NCBI GenBank assembly: GCA_029532415.1
Contig: JAQOTA010000071.1
Coordinates: 1,798,001 to 1,862,000, forward strand
Length of the DNA stretch: 64,000 nucleotides
Source: Marasmius tenuissimus
Taxonomy: Eukaryota > Basidiomycota > Agaricomycetes > Agaricales > Marasmiaceae
Direction: 5' to 3'
The stretch's first letter is position 1; each line of letters begins with the position of its first letter. The notes beneath the pieces were generated by a model that had not been told where the DNA came from, searched no databases, and saw only the letters and a list, made by a program, of their open reading frames with translations. The position numbers were made by a program, and so were the translations under genes. Below, piece after piece: positions 12,444-25,182 of this stretch.

Positions 12444-13727
12444 TTACATGATTTCTAGACCGAGGCTTCTACAAAATGGTTGAATGGCCCTCCGTACTTC
12501 CCCGCGTTCCCCCATAGCTGTAAGGTCTATGACGCGCTCACCATCTCCCTTTTCCGAGGTCCTGTTCAAGTCATATCGTCCAAACGCCCAATTCAAGATA
12601 AATTCTTCGTCGTCCAGGCGCACAAAGCCCTTCACTCGCCACACGCTCTCTTTGGGTAGTTTGGAAAGAGCCTCGTCTAGACTCCTTCTATCAACTTTCC
12701 CTATGATAGAATCGGCCGATACCAGCGTCTCACGACTTTGGCGATCTCCGCACCCACAGGAAGTATCGTGATGGTGACCACCACGACGTAATCTTAGTGT
12801 CTGGACTTCGTCGTTATGTGTCGGGGACTGATATTCAGCTTTGTTCAAGAACAGCTGACTCTCGAGCCCAAATATGAGATCCGGGTCGACTTGCCGTCCC
12901 TTGCATCGAATCTTGGGCGTCAGGTCGTTAAGGGTATGCAGGTGATCGAGAACGGTATCCAACTGTCGCTCGGAGACGTGTTCCCACTTGTTCTGTTACG
13001 AGACGTGAGCTTTGTTCTCTAGCGGTAATACGGGGGTATCAAATGTCCTCACGATCAAGATGATGTCAGTATAGCTGGCTTGCATCTTTGCGGTAGGAGA
13101 GCTGTCCTCGTAACCCACAAAATTTTCGGCGTCAATAACAGTGACAATGGAATCTAGCTTGAGGTTGCCGTTCGTTTGTTTCTCCAATTCGCGTATCTGG
13201 AATGCTAGTGTGGCGGGGAATGCAGAACCGCTGGAAAATAGTTAGGAATGCGGTAAAGGTGTAATAGAGTTCTGCCATACGAGCATTCGATAATGATACG
13301 ATCAGGGTGAAAGTTCTCTGCGACCCCAACTCAGCCGACGTCCCCAAGGAATACCACTGAAGTCGCACCTTGAATCTCTAATAAGGCATTCTGCATCTGA
13401 CCAACAAGAACGCAACACCTCCATCAAATCCCTTAGAATCGAGCCATTCCATTCTCATAGTGCTCACATGCATCCGTTAAGTATCTCGCTCACAGCAGTA
13501 AGGCTGGACTCTTTTGCAAGCTTGCTGTCGACTGGGTGTAAGCCATGAGTGAGTGAGTCACTGCAGCAATCGGTGTCGACACAGAGCCGACCTTCAATGT
13601 CCCCGAACTCATTCTTCAACAGCACAACCTTGTAGTCCTTCGGGAGCTGCGGGAGGAGCCCCAGTATTATGCTTGTTTTTCCGGCTCCCAAAAATCCGGT
13701 GAAGACTGTAATCGGAATCGAGGACAT
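12444..13727 (-). CDS. COG0523 G3E-family GTPase, CobW/ZNG1-like metallochaperone
   Basis: Predicted GTP-driven zinc (or other metal) chaperone. The start at 13727 gives MSSIPITVFTGFLGAGKTS, a textbook P-loop directly at the N-terminus. Next come LLKNEFGDIE; after an intron EVDSKLAKESS; then ISNGC-type NGCMCC, completed across an intron near 13410-13468, which is the CxCC metal motif of the subfamily. IIECSGSAFPATLA supplies the switch region and LNKWEHVSERQ the NKxD-like base-recognition motif. The C-terminal CobW_C half starts after a His/Cys-rich loop (RGGHHHDTSCGCGD), a typical metal-binding linker, then WRVKGFVRL and a stop at 12444. Five or six short introns. The neighbour CWH43 diverges with 244 bp between starts. 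The metal identity cannot be read from sequence; zinc is inferred from ZNG1. Confidence 0.88.
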
Positions 13728-13971
13728 TGCTCTGGCAGTGAGTGTTGGCAGTGACTAGTGAGTGTTGGTAGGCGGTGAACAAAATGGCACCGGCAGGGTG
13801 AGATTTGTTGCCGGCAGCCGCAGCAAATACCGGCTGTTCCCGATCGTTTAGGTAAGTGATTATGACGTTCTCCGCGTTCCGCCTTGGCTTACAATTGGAC
13901 TCTTTGATCACTGTTCGTTGAATGGGCTTGGATAGCGATCTGCTGCGGTTCCAGCTTGGGCTTTGACCATC
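13728..13971. promoter_or_regulatory. Divergent promoter between the CobW-like gene and CWH43
   Basis: The 244 bp between opposing start codons must contain both promoters. A near-tandem 'gtgagtgttgg(c/t)ag' repeat occurs at about 13740-13772. No known factor site is claimed. Confidence 0.4.
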
Positions 13972-16900
13972 ATGTCCTTTCCGCGCTCAACGTCGTCAAG
14001 CAAACATAATCCACCTTCAGGAATCGTTATACGCGCTTCTCAGATCGCAAGAGCTCACACAATTCTCGCGTATAGTGCCTTCGGAAGTGCTCTGTTCCTC
14101 GGTCTCTTGTTGCACTATAAGAAAATAGTGAAGAATGGCGTGGCTGGATACCCTCAGGAATGGTTTCCATCAGTATCTGCAACGTGAGCTTCGGTTTCCT
14201 GCAATATACACGTTGACTTTGACGGCGATTTAGGATAGGAGATTGGTACCCGGAAAGGAATATCTTCCAGATTCTCATTGCATTGACTTCCGGTGCGTGA
14301 CGACTTGGTCGTGCTCATGGAAAACATCCTCAATCACACATAGGGCCCCGGTTCTGCTTGGTCGCCTTCCAGTATCTTCTCCATCGTTCCTCGACATCCT
14401 CTCTTCCGACCATCGTTTTTGTTTGTGGAATCTTGCGTACCCTTTCATGCGGAGGATGGGTGTATATCACTTCATCCGATGATCATGATGTTCACGACGT
14501 TTGCATGATTGGTTACATCGTCCTGAACATACCATGGATGGTGGGAGGAATATTATCCACACCCTTGGAGTACGCGTCTGTTCGGCGCAAACGGTGGGTG
14601 TATCTTGTATACAACTAGCCAACCTTTCTCATTTCCTACGTTTTAGGGTTATCTTGTCTTCTGTGTACGTTTCATTCACTCCGTTGCATTCAGCCTATCC
14701 TCACTTCCTACAGCTTCTTCCTCACCATAATCCCGCTCGTATACTTCTTTATACAGCACAAAGTTCATCGAATACCTGGAGGTAATCTGCGCCGTTCCTG
14801 ATCAACAATGCGAAACTCACTGTTTTGTTGCGTAGCTTACACGCATTACAGCTTCTTTGAATGGGGCCTCATATTCTTTGATGTGCTATACGACTCATTT
14901 ACCGAGGAGGAGTTTCGGCAAGCTAGCTTAGAGGTAATGAGCTCATATTTTCCGAATCATTTCGCTGATTCCGACTTCGTTCCAATACTAGATTGCGATC
15001 GGAAGTCCGACAGAATACCCAAGGTTGGATTAACATTAAAAAATGTGTGATTACCATGTCTGAACAAAGAAATCAGTTCTGTGAACGTGATTGAAGCGCA
15101 GGACATGAGAGCTTCTCCGAACAGCATTGCAACAGTAGATTCGTCAACCGCGCTGCCTCAACAGAAAGCCACTCTCATAAGCAACTGGCGGGGAACTGTA
15201 GCTTTGATTTCCGACGCCTATCTCTGTAAGATCGCTCCCTCAAATAAGATATTGGGCCCTCTCTGATTGAATTCCTGTTCAGCGTACATCTTTTGGTCCA
15301 TCTTCACCTCTTTGATTCCCACTATATTTTACTTTTCTGTTTGGGAACTGGGCATTTCGGGATCGGAGCTGGCATTCCTGGCGTCACTGTCGCCCATATT
15401 CCTGGGGATATCCTCCTTCAGAAGTTGGGCCTCAAGTCGCGCGGGAACGGTTACATTGCATTTCCTCTCTTTCGCGGGTCTTGCAGCGTTTGCGTCGCCA
15501 AGTCCCACTCATCGTCTACTCGTTGTCACCCCTGCCACAGCGATAGCAGTCATTCGACAGGTGGTAGATTGGAGGCTTCACCCCGTTCATTCGAGCTTAA
15601 GTGAGTTGGACCCGCACGACCGTGGTGCTCACGTTTCCTGACTGTCCTGTATAGTGACGGCCCTCGGATTTATGCTTTCTTCGTTATCCAAACATGCAAA
15701 CCACTCAAACAATCCAGGTGATCTTCTAGCCTCAGTATGTCATGTCACCTCTCTAACCTGTATACAGTATGGCCTATTGTGGACCATCGTTCGGGGGGAT
15801 ACAACAAGACTAGTATTCTGCTTACGCTCGTCTCTTTGTTCGAACTCTACACAAGGCCTTTGTCGGCTTATCCGCCTTCTGAACGCGAAACTCTGAAGGC
15901 CTCAGAAGAGGGCACCCTTGCCACGGCTTTACCTCTCGGTAGCCTCCTCTTCGCCTTCCACAACCTACTCTCTGAACCGGCCACACTCATTGCATGGTCA
16001 TGGACCGGCTACGAGAACGGTCGTCCTCGAGGACCCCTACCAGGTCAACATGGATCACTCACACTAATTGCTCAAACGCTCGGTATCCTACTGTCTGTAG
16101 CACTGCTGAAAGCACAGAAAACCCACTTATTGGCACATCCGAATTGGTTCGTCCTTGGAAGCACTGGCGCCTATGTGATGTATTCGTATAGAGACTGGTT
16201 GGGATACAGTGGTAGCCTTGTGTTCGCCATGTTCACAATGTCAATCACCCCTCTTGTCATAGTACAAGCAAGCCGAACCAAGAGGATTGGGCGGACATAC
16301 TTTACGGCTATGCTAGTTTACGCGCTGTTGATGTTAGCAGCCGTTTGGACAGTCGCCTATGCATTCGTACCGGGAGGTGAATATCTTAGGGAGCGTACTG
16401 GACTGTATGTCTTTACGTCCTCGACCTCATCTGTCACTCATGCTCCTTTTTCAGTGTTACCCTTGTACAGTTGGCTTGTGCGGCGTTTGCATTCCGGTGG
16501 CCAACTAGACGCGCGCATGCCCCCATTTCACCCTTGTCCCCCTCCGTGGCTTCATTTTCGCGAGCTACAGTTGCTCTCATCTCAATTCTTGGTATTCTCG
16601 CCACGCTCTACCACTTCCCAAGTAGGCCACCAACCCCGCATCGTGCAGGCCCCAGGATGCTACGAGCTGGAATATGGACGGTTCATTTCGGTATCGATAA
16701 TGAAGGTCGGGATAGCCAGCGTCGTATGCGAGATTTGATCAAGTGAGTGCTATCTACAGTCCCTCTTTGCCTCAGCAAATCTAATCTTCGAAATTTCCAG
16801 GGGCATGGAACTGGATGTAGTCGGATTACTAGAAACGGATCTCCATGTAGGTCGTGGTACGGTTGCTACAAGGTATCTCGGAACTGAAGTCAACTTCTCC

Positions 16901-18127
16901 CATCCAGCGCCCGGTCTACGGAAACCGTGACTTGTAAGTCTGTTCCTTCTGAACCTCTCGGTTATATGGGACTTAAATCTACAGAACACGAGTAATGGCT
17001 GAGGAGGGATTCGTAAGCTCTTTCATTTCATCTCACAGGCGGTTCGTAAACTTACCCATGTACAGCACATCGACATTGGCCCAGGGCCCAACCTCCACAC
17101 CTGGGGTGCAGTGCTGCTATCTAAGGTATCGTCGATGCAACGTCAAATCAGTATTCTGTAGCTGAAGCTTCTTAAAGTTCCCTATCATCAACTCCACTCA
17201 CCATCTACTACCATCGCCGGACGGCGAACTCGCGCCAGCGATAGAGGCTGTTCTCGACGTGTACGGAACCCCTCTTGTTGTGGTCGTATCTCATAACGGA
17301 CAAGGTTTGTTCGATAACGTTCCCAGTTCACGACAGAACCGCTGACATTTTTTCGTCAGAGGAAACCCCCTTGGACCGCCAACTTCAGAGCCAGGAGCTG
17401 GGAAGAATAATGGCCTCCCATTATCCCAAGCCAACTATCTTCCTTGGTTATGTTGTTACCAATCCGGGTGCGCCAAAACGTGAGTAAAGTGACGGTTTAA
17501 TTGAGTGGAGCTGACCCAGGCTGTTCCTCGTCGACAGCTCAACCGTACAGATACCTTGTTGAAGGTAAGTTCTCTCCTGCTACGTTTACGGTGAACGCTA
17601 TCGACTAACTGTTTTTTGCAGACGGTCAAATGCACGATATTGACGAGGAAGACTGGGATAGATGGTAAGTCTACTAACCTCGTCGTCCAGATTCAACTTT
17701 ACGGGTACGTCTTTGTAGGTGTGAATACATTCTCTACCGCGGAGTTTATCGAACTGCCTACGCTCGAGTCTCACGGTCAACCATCACCGACACCGAATTG
17801 CAAGTAGGGCAGTTCATCCTCCCCAAGCACGGCCATCTTGTGACGAATGAGACTCGAGAGGCAAGGTATCTTCGCGACTTCAAAGAGACCCTTCCTCAAG
17901 AACATGTGAGTCCTGTCAAACCAACGTCACATATGTGATTAGCTATTGACCCTCTGTCTAGTGGTTCCCGATGGAATACTATGGAAACGAGCGCGAAGGC
18001 GGGGTCAACGGTCACTTCTATCATGTCTTCAATACGGTATGTCAAGTTTATTCCCACTAATCTGGCTATCCTTGCTCATACTTGCCAGCCCTTGTACTAC
18101 AAAATTCCTGAAGGTGCCGTGCTATAA
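13972..18127 (+). CDS. cwh43: CWH43-like GPI-anchor lipid remodelling protein
   Basis: In yeast Cwh43 replaces the lipid of GPI anchors with ceramide; it is a multi-pass ER/Golgi membrane protein with an N-terminal PGAP2-like (Frag1) part and a C-terminal PGAP2IP part. Both are present. N-terminal half: membrane segment [20 protein letters not shown], then [13 protein letters not shown] and across an intron [12 protein letters not shown]. Middle: many hydrophobic helices ([59 protein letters not shown]). From about 16620: an endonuclease/exonuclease/phosphatase-like domain with [40 protein letters not shown], then [19 protein letters not shown] and [18 protein letters not shown]. It ends with [14 protein letters not shown] and a stop at 18127. 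The ATG at 13972 is the first that gives a full first exon. At least twelve short introns. Convergent with delta-COP. Confidence 0.92.
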
Positions 18128-18428
18128 CGCACAGGAAAGCCTTCGAAATCTTTGTTGTAGATGTAACAACGTGCTTATCCCTACCTTCCCTATCAACATC
18201 TCACCTGTTGTCCATGTTCCTGTTTGCCCGCCACCACCGCTGCACTTCAGCTTTTCGACCAAACTATTTATATGTCTTGTACTTATTTATTTGCTTTCGA
18301 GGATACCAGCTTTGCTCGTGCTCAAGATTCTGCGAAACCGGACTCCGAAAAAACAGAATGATTGTCTCCAAATAATGATAGTACGTATACCAAACAAACG
18401 TCAATTCCAGGACGGTCGTTATCTAGTT
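18128..18428. other. Convergent 3' intergenic region
   Basis: About 300 bp between the stop codons of CWH43 and delta-COP. It must hold both polyadenylation sites. A pyrimidine-rich tract lies at about 18190-18300; no gene is seen. Confidence 0.4.
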
Positions 18429-20376
18429 TTACACAACAAGATACTCGTCAACTCCAAGGATCGAATCAACCGAAAACTCGGTAACATCACCGCCAGCTGT
18501 CTGAGCGACACTCGCGACATCGATCCCGGCCAGACTTCCTCGACCAACAAATGTCACCTCAACGGGGAAGAATGCGCCCACGTCGTCGCCACCAACACTG
18601 AATATTATTGAGCCCGAGCGAGAGTCGTCTGACGGCGAGACCACTGGGATAGACCATGCGAGGGAGTGAGACGACGGGTTGAGAGACCATTCACCGGTGT
18701 GTGAAGAGACAGTAGGGTACGACCCATCCCTATGGAAAACATCTCAGATGGGTAAGACGCTAGAAGATAGACTTAAGGACGTACGGAAGTGGAATGGAGA
18801 TGACAACATCGTAGAGAGTGGTATTTTCCTTCTCAAGTTCGTATTCAATGCTGACCTCACAAGTACCGTCGTTTGACGGAGTTGGCCAGCAGTTGACTTG
18901 ACGAAAACAACACAATCAGCTTTGTAGTCGAGGGAGAAAATCCAGGGAACATACTCGACAGAGGAACGTTGCTCTCATCTGTACCAGCATATCTCCATTT
19001 CAAGACAGCAAGGCTCTGGCCGACAGGGAAGGACCGTGATGAATCCTTCAGTGCGATTATGCGTTCTTTTCCTGGTGCAAACTTGGCCACGTTCGGATGC
19101 TGCTTGAACTGGAGACTATTGCCAAAGTCCGATGCGGTGGGCGCAAGAGTAAGGCGGACATTTGCAGAGTCTGCGTCGCTGATTTGTAGATTCATCTCTC
19201 CTTTCAGTTCCATGGACTGGACACCACCATCGCGGAGAAGCGAAAGTGCCAGCTGCTCCTTGATAACAATGTGGACGCTGGAAAGAATGAAAGGTCAGCA
19301 AACACAGACGTGTGCATCAGGTCACGAATCACCTTTGTGCTTCAACCTCAGGAACGCTACCGCGTTCGTTGCTGGCTGGCGCCGGAGGTTGTGAGTTGAT
19401 GGGTGCTGGGGTGGGTGGCGCTGACATCTCTGAAACACCTGGTGTTCCAATAGATAGCATGTCTCCTCCAAGCGCGTCAAGAAGTTCTGCTTGTTTCGTC
19501 TTTTTGCTTCCCAGCTTCATACCGCTTCCCTTGAAGGCAGGAGCGCGGGTAGTTGAAGGGGCAGGCGATGCCGTCGTGATACGAGAAGGAGTAGGATCCG
19601 GCGAATCGAATCTTGGGACAGGCGAATAGCCTGTAATACCCCCACTGGAAAGGTAACCACTGCTTCCACCTCCGGCAGCAGCTCGGCGCTGTTGCTCACG
19701 GCGTTGCATCTCCAACTGTTTAGCGCGACGCTTGAGTTCTTCTTTGGCCTCTGCTTCCTTGTTCTGATATCGCACAGATGATTAGTTGGTTGTAGAGAGG
19801 TGAATAACTTTTCGGCGTACCCTGGCAATGATTTCTTGAATCTTTTCTTCGTGACTTTCCATCTCCAGCACATTCCTCACTTGCATGATGTTCACTTGCT
19901 CTCGATACCCGAGACTGACAACCTCATCGAAAGCGCCGAGGATTTCGAATGCCTTTTCTAGTATCTCCCTCTCATCCGCAGTTCTGCAGAGATCCGATAC
20001 GACTCTTGCAAAGAGATGAATTGTATCTATGTCGAGTAGGATATTGGATGCTTTGTTGGTGATGAGAACGATGTAGAGGTCGTCTAACGGTTGATACACG
20101 TATCGAACATCAGCTGTTTCGACACTAGTATGTTGAGTGTTTGTTGGGATGAGTTTTGGGAAGGAGGCGAGGAGAGATTCGATACGAGCCCGTGTCATAT
20201 CGCGAAACTGTCGAGAAACGACGGCTATAGAACTTTTGTGAGTAGTGTAACATCGCAGGACTCGATGTAGACGTACGCTTGCCGCCTTTGGTGCATATCG
20301 AAGCCGCGAGGACGACCTAGGTTCCACTCAGTGAGCTCTCGTTCGGATTGAGGATAAAATAATTGACGGCTACCAT
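18429..20376 (-). CDS. ret2: Coatomer subunit delta (delta-COP, RET2/ARCN1)
   Basis: Medium-type adaptin-like subunit of the COPI coat, acting in Golgi-to-ER vesicle transport. The N-terminal longin domain reads V-VLAASICTKGGK, then after an intron VVSRQFRDMTRARIESLLAS and [35 protein letters not shown]. A charged helix (NKEAEAKEELKRRAKQLEM) and a Pro/Ser linker (about 19380-19650) follow, then the mu-homology domain (VHIVIKEQLALSLLRDGGVQ, MELKGEMNLQISD, FKQHPNVAKFAPG). It ends with GVDEYLVV-stop at 18429. The first coding exon is apparently just the start codon: ATG at 20376 followed at once by a GT...AG intron, then GTCGTCCTCGCGGC encoding VVLAA. That reproduces the MVVLAA opening of the family. 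The call is firm; the one-codon exon is inference from homology. Confidence 0.93.
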
Positions 20377-20707
20377 TGTGGATGGAGATCTCGCGTACGT
20401 GTCAAGAACGGGGGAGGAGAGAAAGTGCTGTCACAAATGTCACACGCTTCCTTCTACATACTTAGTCTGCGCAAGCGCGCCTCAAAAAATTACGGGAAGC
20501 AAGTCAAAACCCCCCATTCAACATCTGGCGGTCTCAGTGCTATATCTCTGCTGTAGAATGATCACGTCTTTGGCCCTACGTCTACGTAAAGACCCTGCCA
20601 CACGCAAACAAACATATCCAAGAATCAAGAATATGCTTGAAGGCTTCAAGCCAATCAAACGCATCAAAAACAACTCTGAGTCTCTGCGCGTACGTAGTCG
20701 TTTCCAA

Positions 20708-22202
20708 TTAGAGGCCATCTCCTTCGAGCTGAGCTCTGATTGCCTCTGCCAGTAACCTGTGCACCGCTTCGGTGGGGTGTCCTGCGTCTGGACGTAGCAA
20801 CTGACGGTCAATACGACGAATACTAAACGAGATATTCGACACTGACTGTACCAAAAGAATCCTTGGGGGTCGGGCGAGGTGTTAGATCTACAGGTCAGAG
20901 TATGAATGCACAGACCCGTGAAACGAGAACAATCTCCATACCCAGTGACATTCGTGAAACCGAATCGGGCGGGATCATCGAGAACGCTATTGAACCAAGC
21001 ATTTGCATCGAAGAACATCACCGTCGCGCCTATCCCTCATGAATCAACCCAGAAAGGATATGTGAGGGATCGTCAGGCTCACCAGGATTCTGCTTTGCAA
21101 ACCTATCCCTGTACTCGTCCATAACTTCATTGAACAAGTTGATGTGCGACCGTACTTGTGGGGCATCGGGTCTGCCGACCCAACTGGGCGAACGCTCGCC
21201 GGGTGGGACATTGAGGAAGAGGTGAGTTGTGAGACCGGCATTATATGCGAGTTGCTAGGGTTTGAATCAGGTGAAGCGTGGCATGAGCAGCGAGGATATG
21301 AACGTTTGGAAGGAACCGTACCACAGCGTTGAAATACGAGGCCATTTCTTTCTCCCAGAAAGCACGGAAGTCTGGAATCTAGATTGGTGGGAGAACGAGT
21401 CATTGAGAACGTTACTGTAGCTTGGAGGGCTATGTGAGCACTGACTGAGCTATTCCCAAACGAATCGCCTGTGTCGTTTATCCCGATCCACCAAGCTGTG
21501 AGTGTCTCGTTGTCGGGATGGGGAATGACATCCGAAGCGTATTGGATCCACTGATCAACTTGCTCGACCAATTGAAGGGTGTAGTCATGATGGCGGGGAA
21601 GCCTGGTCAATCGAAGACGGTTTTGTTCTGTAAGATTGGGGGAAAGGGACTCGGAGCACTCACAGCGCTGCATCGACATCTGCACCAGCAAAAGCAAAAT
21701 CCCACAACTGAGTCTTGCATTCCGAAGGGAGGCCTTGGAAGCAACCGGACAGGAATTCCACCTTCAGAACCGAGTGAGCAATGACATCTATCATTCGAAG
21801 ATTCAAGAAAGGTGCTTCCTACCCAGTTGGAGCCCTCGGAGCTGGTCTGGCAAACGGAATCAACGCCAACAACCAAATAGGTAAGAGCAGGCTAGAGGCT
21901 CACATTTCTCGGAATAATATTGTTCGTCGTTAGTTCTGCTGGCGTAAAGTCAGGTTCGAGTGCGTCTCCAATGAAACTGGACGGTTCAGTCAGCTATCGA
22001 CTTGGACAGATATACTTTTCATAGCGTACCTGAAGTTGGCATGCCCAGCAGTCCCTTGAACGAAGGTATACGAATCTCCAAAGGCGTAAAAATATTTGAT
22101 CGAATCAAGGTCGAAGGCGTTGGGTTTTGCTGGGGTGGATTTATCCGCATAGACGAGTTGGAACGAAAGCGCCAACAAGGTGAACGAGAGGAAAGAAAGC
22201 AT
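20708..22202 (-). CDS. Secreted SGNH/GDSL esterase, CE16-type acetylesterase
   Basis: Probable secreted ester hydrolase; family CE16 members remove acetyl groups from plant cell-wall sugars. The start at 22202 gives a clear signal peptide, MLSFLSFTLLALSFQLVYA. Catalytic block I is FYAFGDSYTFVQG with the nucleophilic Ser; block III is WWIGINDTGDSFG; block V is DTGHPTEAVHRLLA with the Asp-x-x-His pair, near 20740-20790 after intron removal. Other family segments: SSEGSNWVEFLSGC, LWDFAFAGADVDAALL, YTLQLVEQVDQW and FFDANAWFNSVLDDP. The C-terminus AEAIRAQLEGDGL stops at 20708. Some eight short introns. The pattern (FGDSYT, GINDTG, FxGADVDA) resembles fungal CE16 more than lipases, but substrate is inference. 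Divergent from CTP synthase. Confidence 0.85.
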
Positions 22203-22747
22203 TTTGGGGAGGAGTAAGTGGTGATGGCCTCTGAGAACAAGATTCGAGCTGTTCTTGTGGTCATATAAGGGGAGAAATTCCGGATCGTGGACGGCGCGGT
22301 GAAGGGCTACAATGGTCAGGTGGCAAAGGGGGGAGAAGCCACTGTTCAGGTGAGCCGTTGTGAGCGATGGAGCCCCAATGATTGAGCCTCAGCAGCATCT
22401 CCAAGTTTAGATACTGGGTGTTGGATGGAAAGAATGCTGGATCAGTTCGCAGGGTGGTTCACCTCGGGGACAGACAGAGACAGACCCGAAGGGCAGGAGG
22501 CATTGAGAGAGTGAGTCTTATCTCTCACCACGCGTTACAAGCGTCCAGTAATCACATCGAGAACCGAAAACCTGTTGTAGGAAATGAGGCGACGCGTCTG
22601 CCCGGTCCCGTTGCCAAAGACATAACCCCTAATATCACGTGCTACTCACTTTGTTTCATGTGACACGCGAAATTTTTTTCTTTTCTCGACGCGACCATCG
22701 TGTTGTCGAGTCAACAACCTCCTCTCTCGCACCCACAGGCACCGACA
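22203..22747. promoter_or_regulatory. Divergent promoter region, esterase and CTP synthase
   Basis: 545 bp between opposing starts. A purine-rich stretch lies near 22140-22215 at the esterase side and a pyrimidine-rich leader (ttttctcgacgcg...ctcgcaccc) just upstream of the CTP synthase ATG. No gene is seen. Confidence 0.4.
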
Positions 22748-25182
22748 ATGACAAAATTTATTCTTGTTTCTGGAGGTGTGGTCAGTGGCATTGGGAAGGG
22801 TGTCATAGGTGAGCCGCAGACGATTACTCCTGGGCAGCTCGACTCGAATAATTTCCTGCCAAAGCTTCATCGACCGGACTATTGCTCAAAACGATAGGGC
22901 TCAAGGTCACTGCCATCAAAATCGATCCGTACATGAACATCGATGCTGGAACAATGAGACCGCAAGAACACGGTACGCTCATCGATCACGATGTAGTGAA
23001 GTAGAAACGCCTTCTCAACTTGCTGGTACCAGGCGAGGTCTACGTTCTCAACGACGGGGGAGAAGTCGATCTCGATCTTGGAAACTACGAGAGGTACCTC
23101 AACGTCACGCTTTCACGCGATAACAACATCACCACGGGAAAAATATATCGGGAGGTCATCGAGAAAGAGGTGTGTATCAGTTCCTTGGGTCATATTATCA
23201 TACCGCTGATTAACTTCAATGGTTCAGAGAAAAGGAGAGTATCTAGGCAAGACGGTTCAAGTAAATCAATCCTGCTATCTCGATGGTATTGAGCTCTAAG
23301 ATTCGCACATGAACAGATCATCCCTCACGTCACCAACGCCATTCAAGACTGGATCGAACGCGTGTCAAAAATACCAGTCGATGAGACTGGTGAAGAGCCG
23401 GACGTGTGCATTGTCGAGGTAACATGAATCGACGCGTTCTAGACATTATACGAATTGACCTTCCCCAATAGCTGGGTGGTACCATCGGAGACATTGAATC
23501 GGCACCTTTTGTAGAAGCAATGCGACAATTCCAGTTCCGCGTCGGCCACGAAAATTTCGCCCTCGTACACGTATCCCTTGTACCCGACATGCACGGAGAA
23601 CAAAAAACCAAACCTACGCAAACGACCGTACACTCGCTCCGAGGGCTGGGTCTCCTTCCGGATATCGTAAGTTTATCTATTTCAAACTTCCTGGACCGAC
23701 GACCTTATGTTCCCTCAAGATCGCGTGCCGGCTCATTGTACCCCAACCCCTTCGTCCTGATACGAAAAATAAAATATCCATGTTCTGCCATGTCTCTCCC
23801 GAACAAGTTGTCGGCGTCCACGACGTCTCTTCAGTCTACCATGTTCCACTACTCCTTCAGTCTCAAGGGATTGTCCAGTACCTTACCAAAAGGCTCAGTC
23901 TCGACAAACTTCACATTACAAAAGAAATGACCGTCCGTGGTGACTCCCTTTCTCAGCGCTGGCGAGATCTCACTTCCCGGTATGACATTTTACACCATGC
24001 ACTCCCGGATCGAACTGACCGTTCTATTAAGGCAAGAGCGGCTTTTTGATAGCGTGAACATAGTCTTGGTCGGGAAGTATACCGACCTCAAGGACTCGTA
24101 CATGTCTGTCATCAAAGCTCTCGAACATTCAGCATTCCGAGTGCAACGCAAGCTGATACTTCAGGTGCGATTGTCCATCCGTATCGAGGCGAGACGAGCT
24201 CACACCTTCGATTAGTGGGTTGAATCATCGGATCTTGAGCCGGAGACTCAAGAGGCTGCCCCGGCAAAATATCACGATGCCTGGAGGGCTGTCGTCGGCG
24301 CAGGGTACGTCTTTCAGCCAAAGCGGCGACGCAACGTCTCATATCATGACATGACAGTGGTATCCTTGTCCCCGGAGGTTTCGGTATCCGAGGGACGGAT
24401 GGCATGATGCTTGCGATCAAGTACGCCCGTGAGCAGAAGATACCGTTCCTTGGAATATGTCTTGGGTTCCAGTTGGCTGTCGTTGAATGGTGCCGGAATG
24501 TCTTGCAGATCCGAGGTTCGTGGTCTCCTCGAATTGTTTGGTTGGAACGGACTCAGACGTGTCGTTTCCTTCTAGAGGCCACATCTGCGGAATTTGCGAG
24601 TGATACAAAATATCCGGCCATTATCTTCATGCCCGAGATATCTAAAACTCACATGGGCGGTACGATGCGACTAGGCTTGCGACCAACTGTGTTCCAGCCT
24701 GGCTCGGAAACGTGGTCTCAAGCAAGGAGACTTTACGGCGGTCAGGAGAAGATCTGGGAAAGACATCGCCACCGATACGAAGTCAACCCAGAATGGGTCA
24801 ATAAAATCTCGGAGAGTGGTCTAGCCTTCACGGGCAAGGATGAGAAGGGCGAACGTATGCAAATCCTGGAGTTGAAAGGTATGCCAACCACCCCGACTTT
24901 GAACGCCCCGTTCAATCACTCAACCATTTGTTTTCAGACCATCCCTTCTTTATGGGTCTCCAGGCGCATCCTGAATTCTGTACCCGACCTCTTAATCCAT
25001 CACCGCCCTTCCTCGGCTTCGTTGCGGCGTCCTCCGGATCTACTGTTCTCAAAGAGCAGGTCGAATTCCAGTATCAAAACTACAAGCCACCTCATCCCGT
25101 GGATTCCATGGTGGACGAGGCCTCCCTCCGCACTGCTAACCCGGTTACACGGGCAGCAGAGGGAAACGATATCCCCAACTAG
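22748..25182 (+). CDS. ura7: CTP synthase
   Basis: Makes CTP from UTP, ATP and glutamine in the cytosol. The synthase domain opens with [20 protein letters not shown], then after an intron [20 protein letters not shown] and [11 protein letters not shown]. It continues with [38 protein letters not shown] and [16 protein letters not shown]. The class I glutamine amidotransferase domain follows: [14 protein letters not shown], the nucleophile loop [15 protein letters not shown] with catalytic Cys, [11 protein letters not shown], and the His-Glu pair in [20 protein letters not shown]. The C-terminus is disordered and ends GNDIPN at 25182. About ten introns; the frame is intact when they are removed. 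One oddity: the near-invariant GTxSP motif reads [10 protein letters not shown], with Arg replacing Ser (near 22955). Overall length fits yeast Ura7. Confidence 0.94.
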
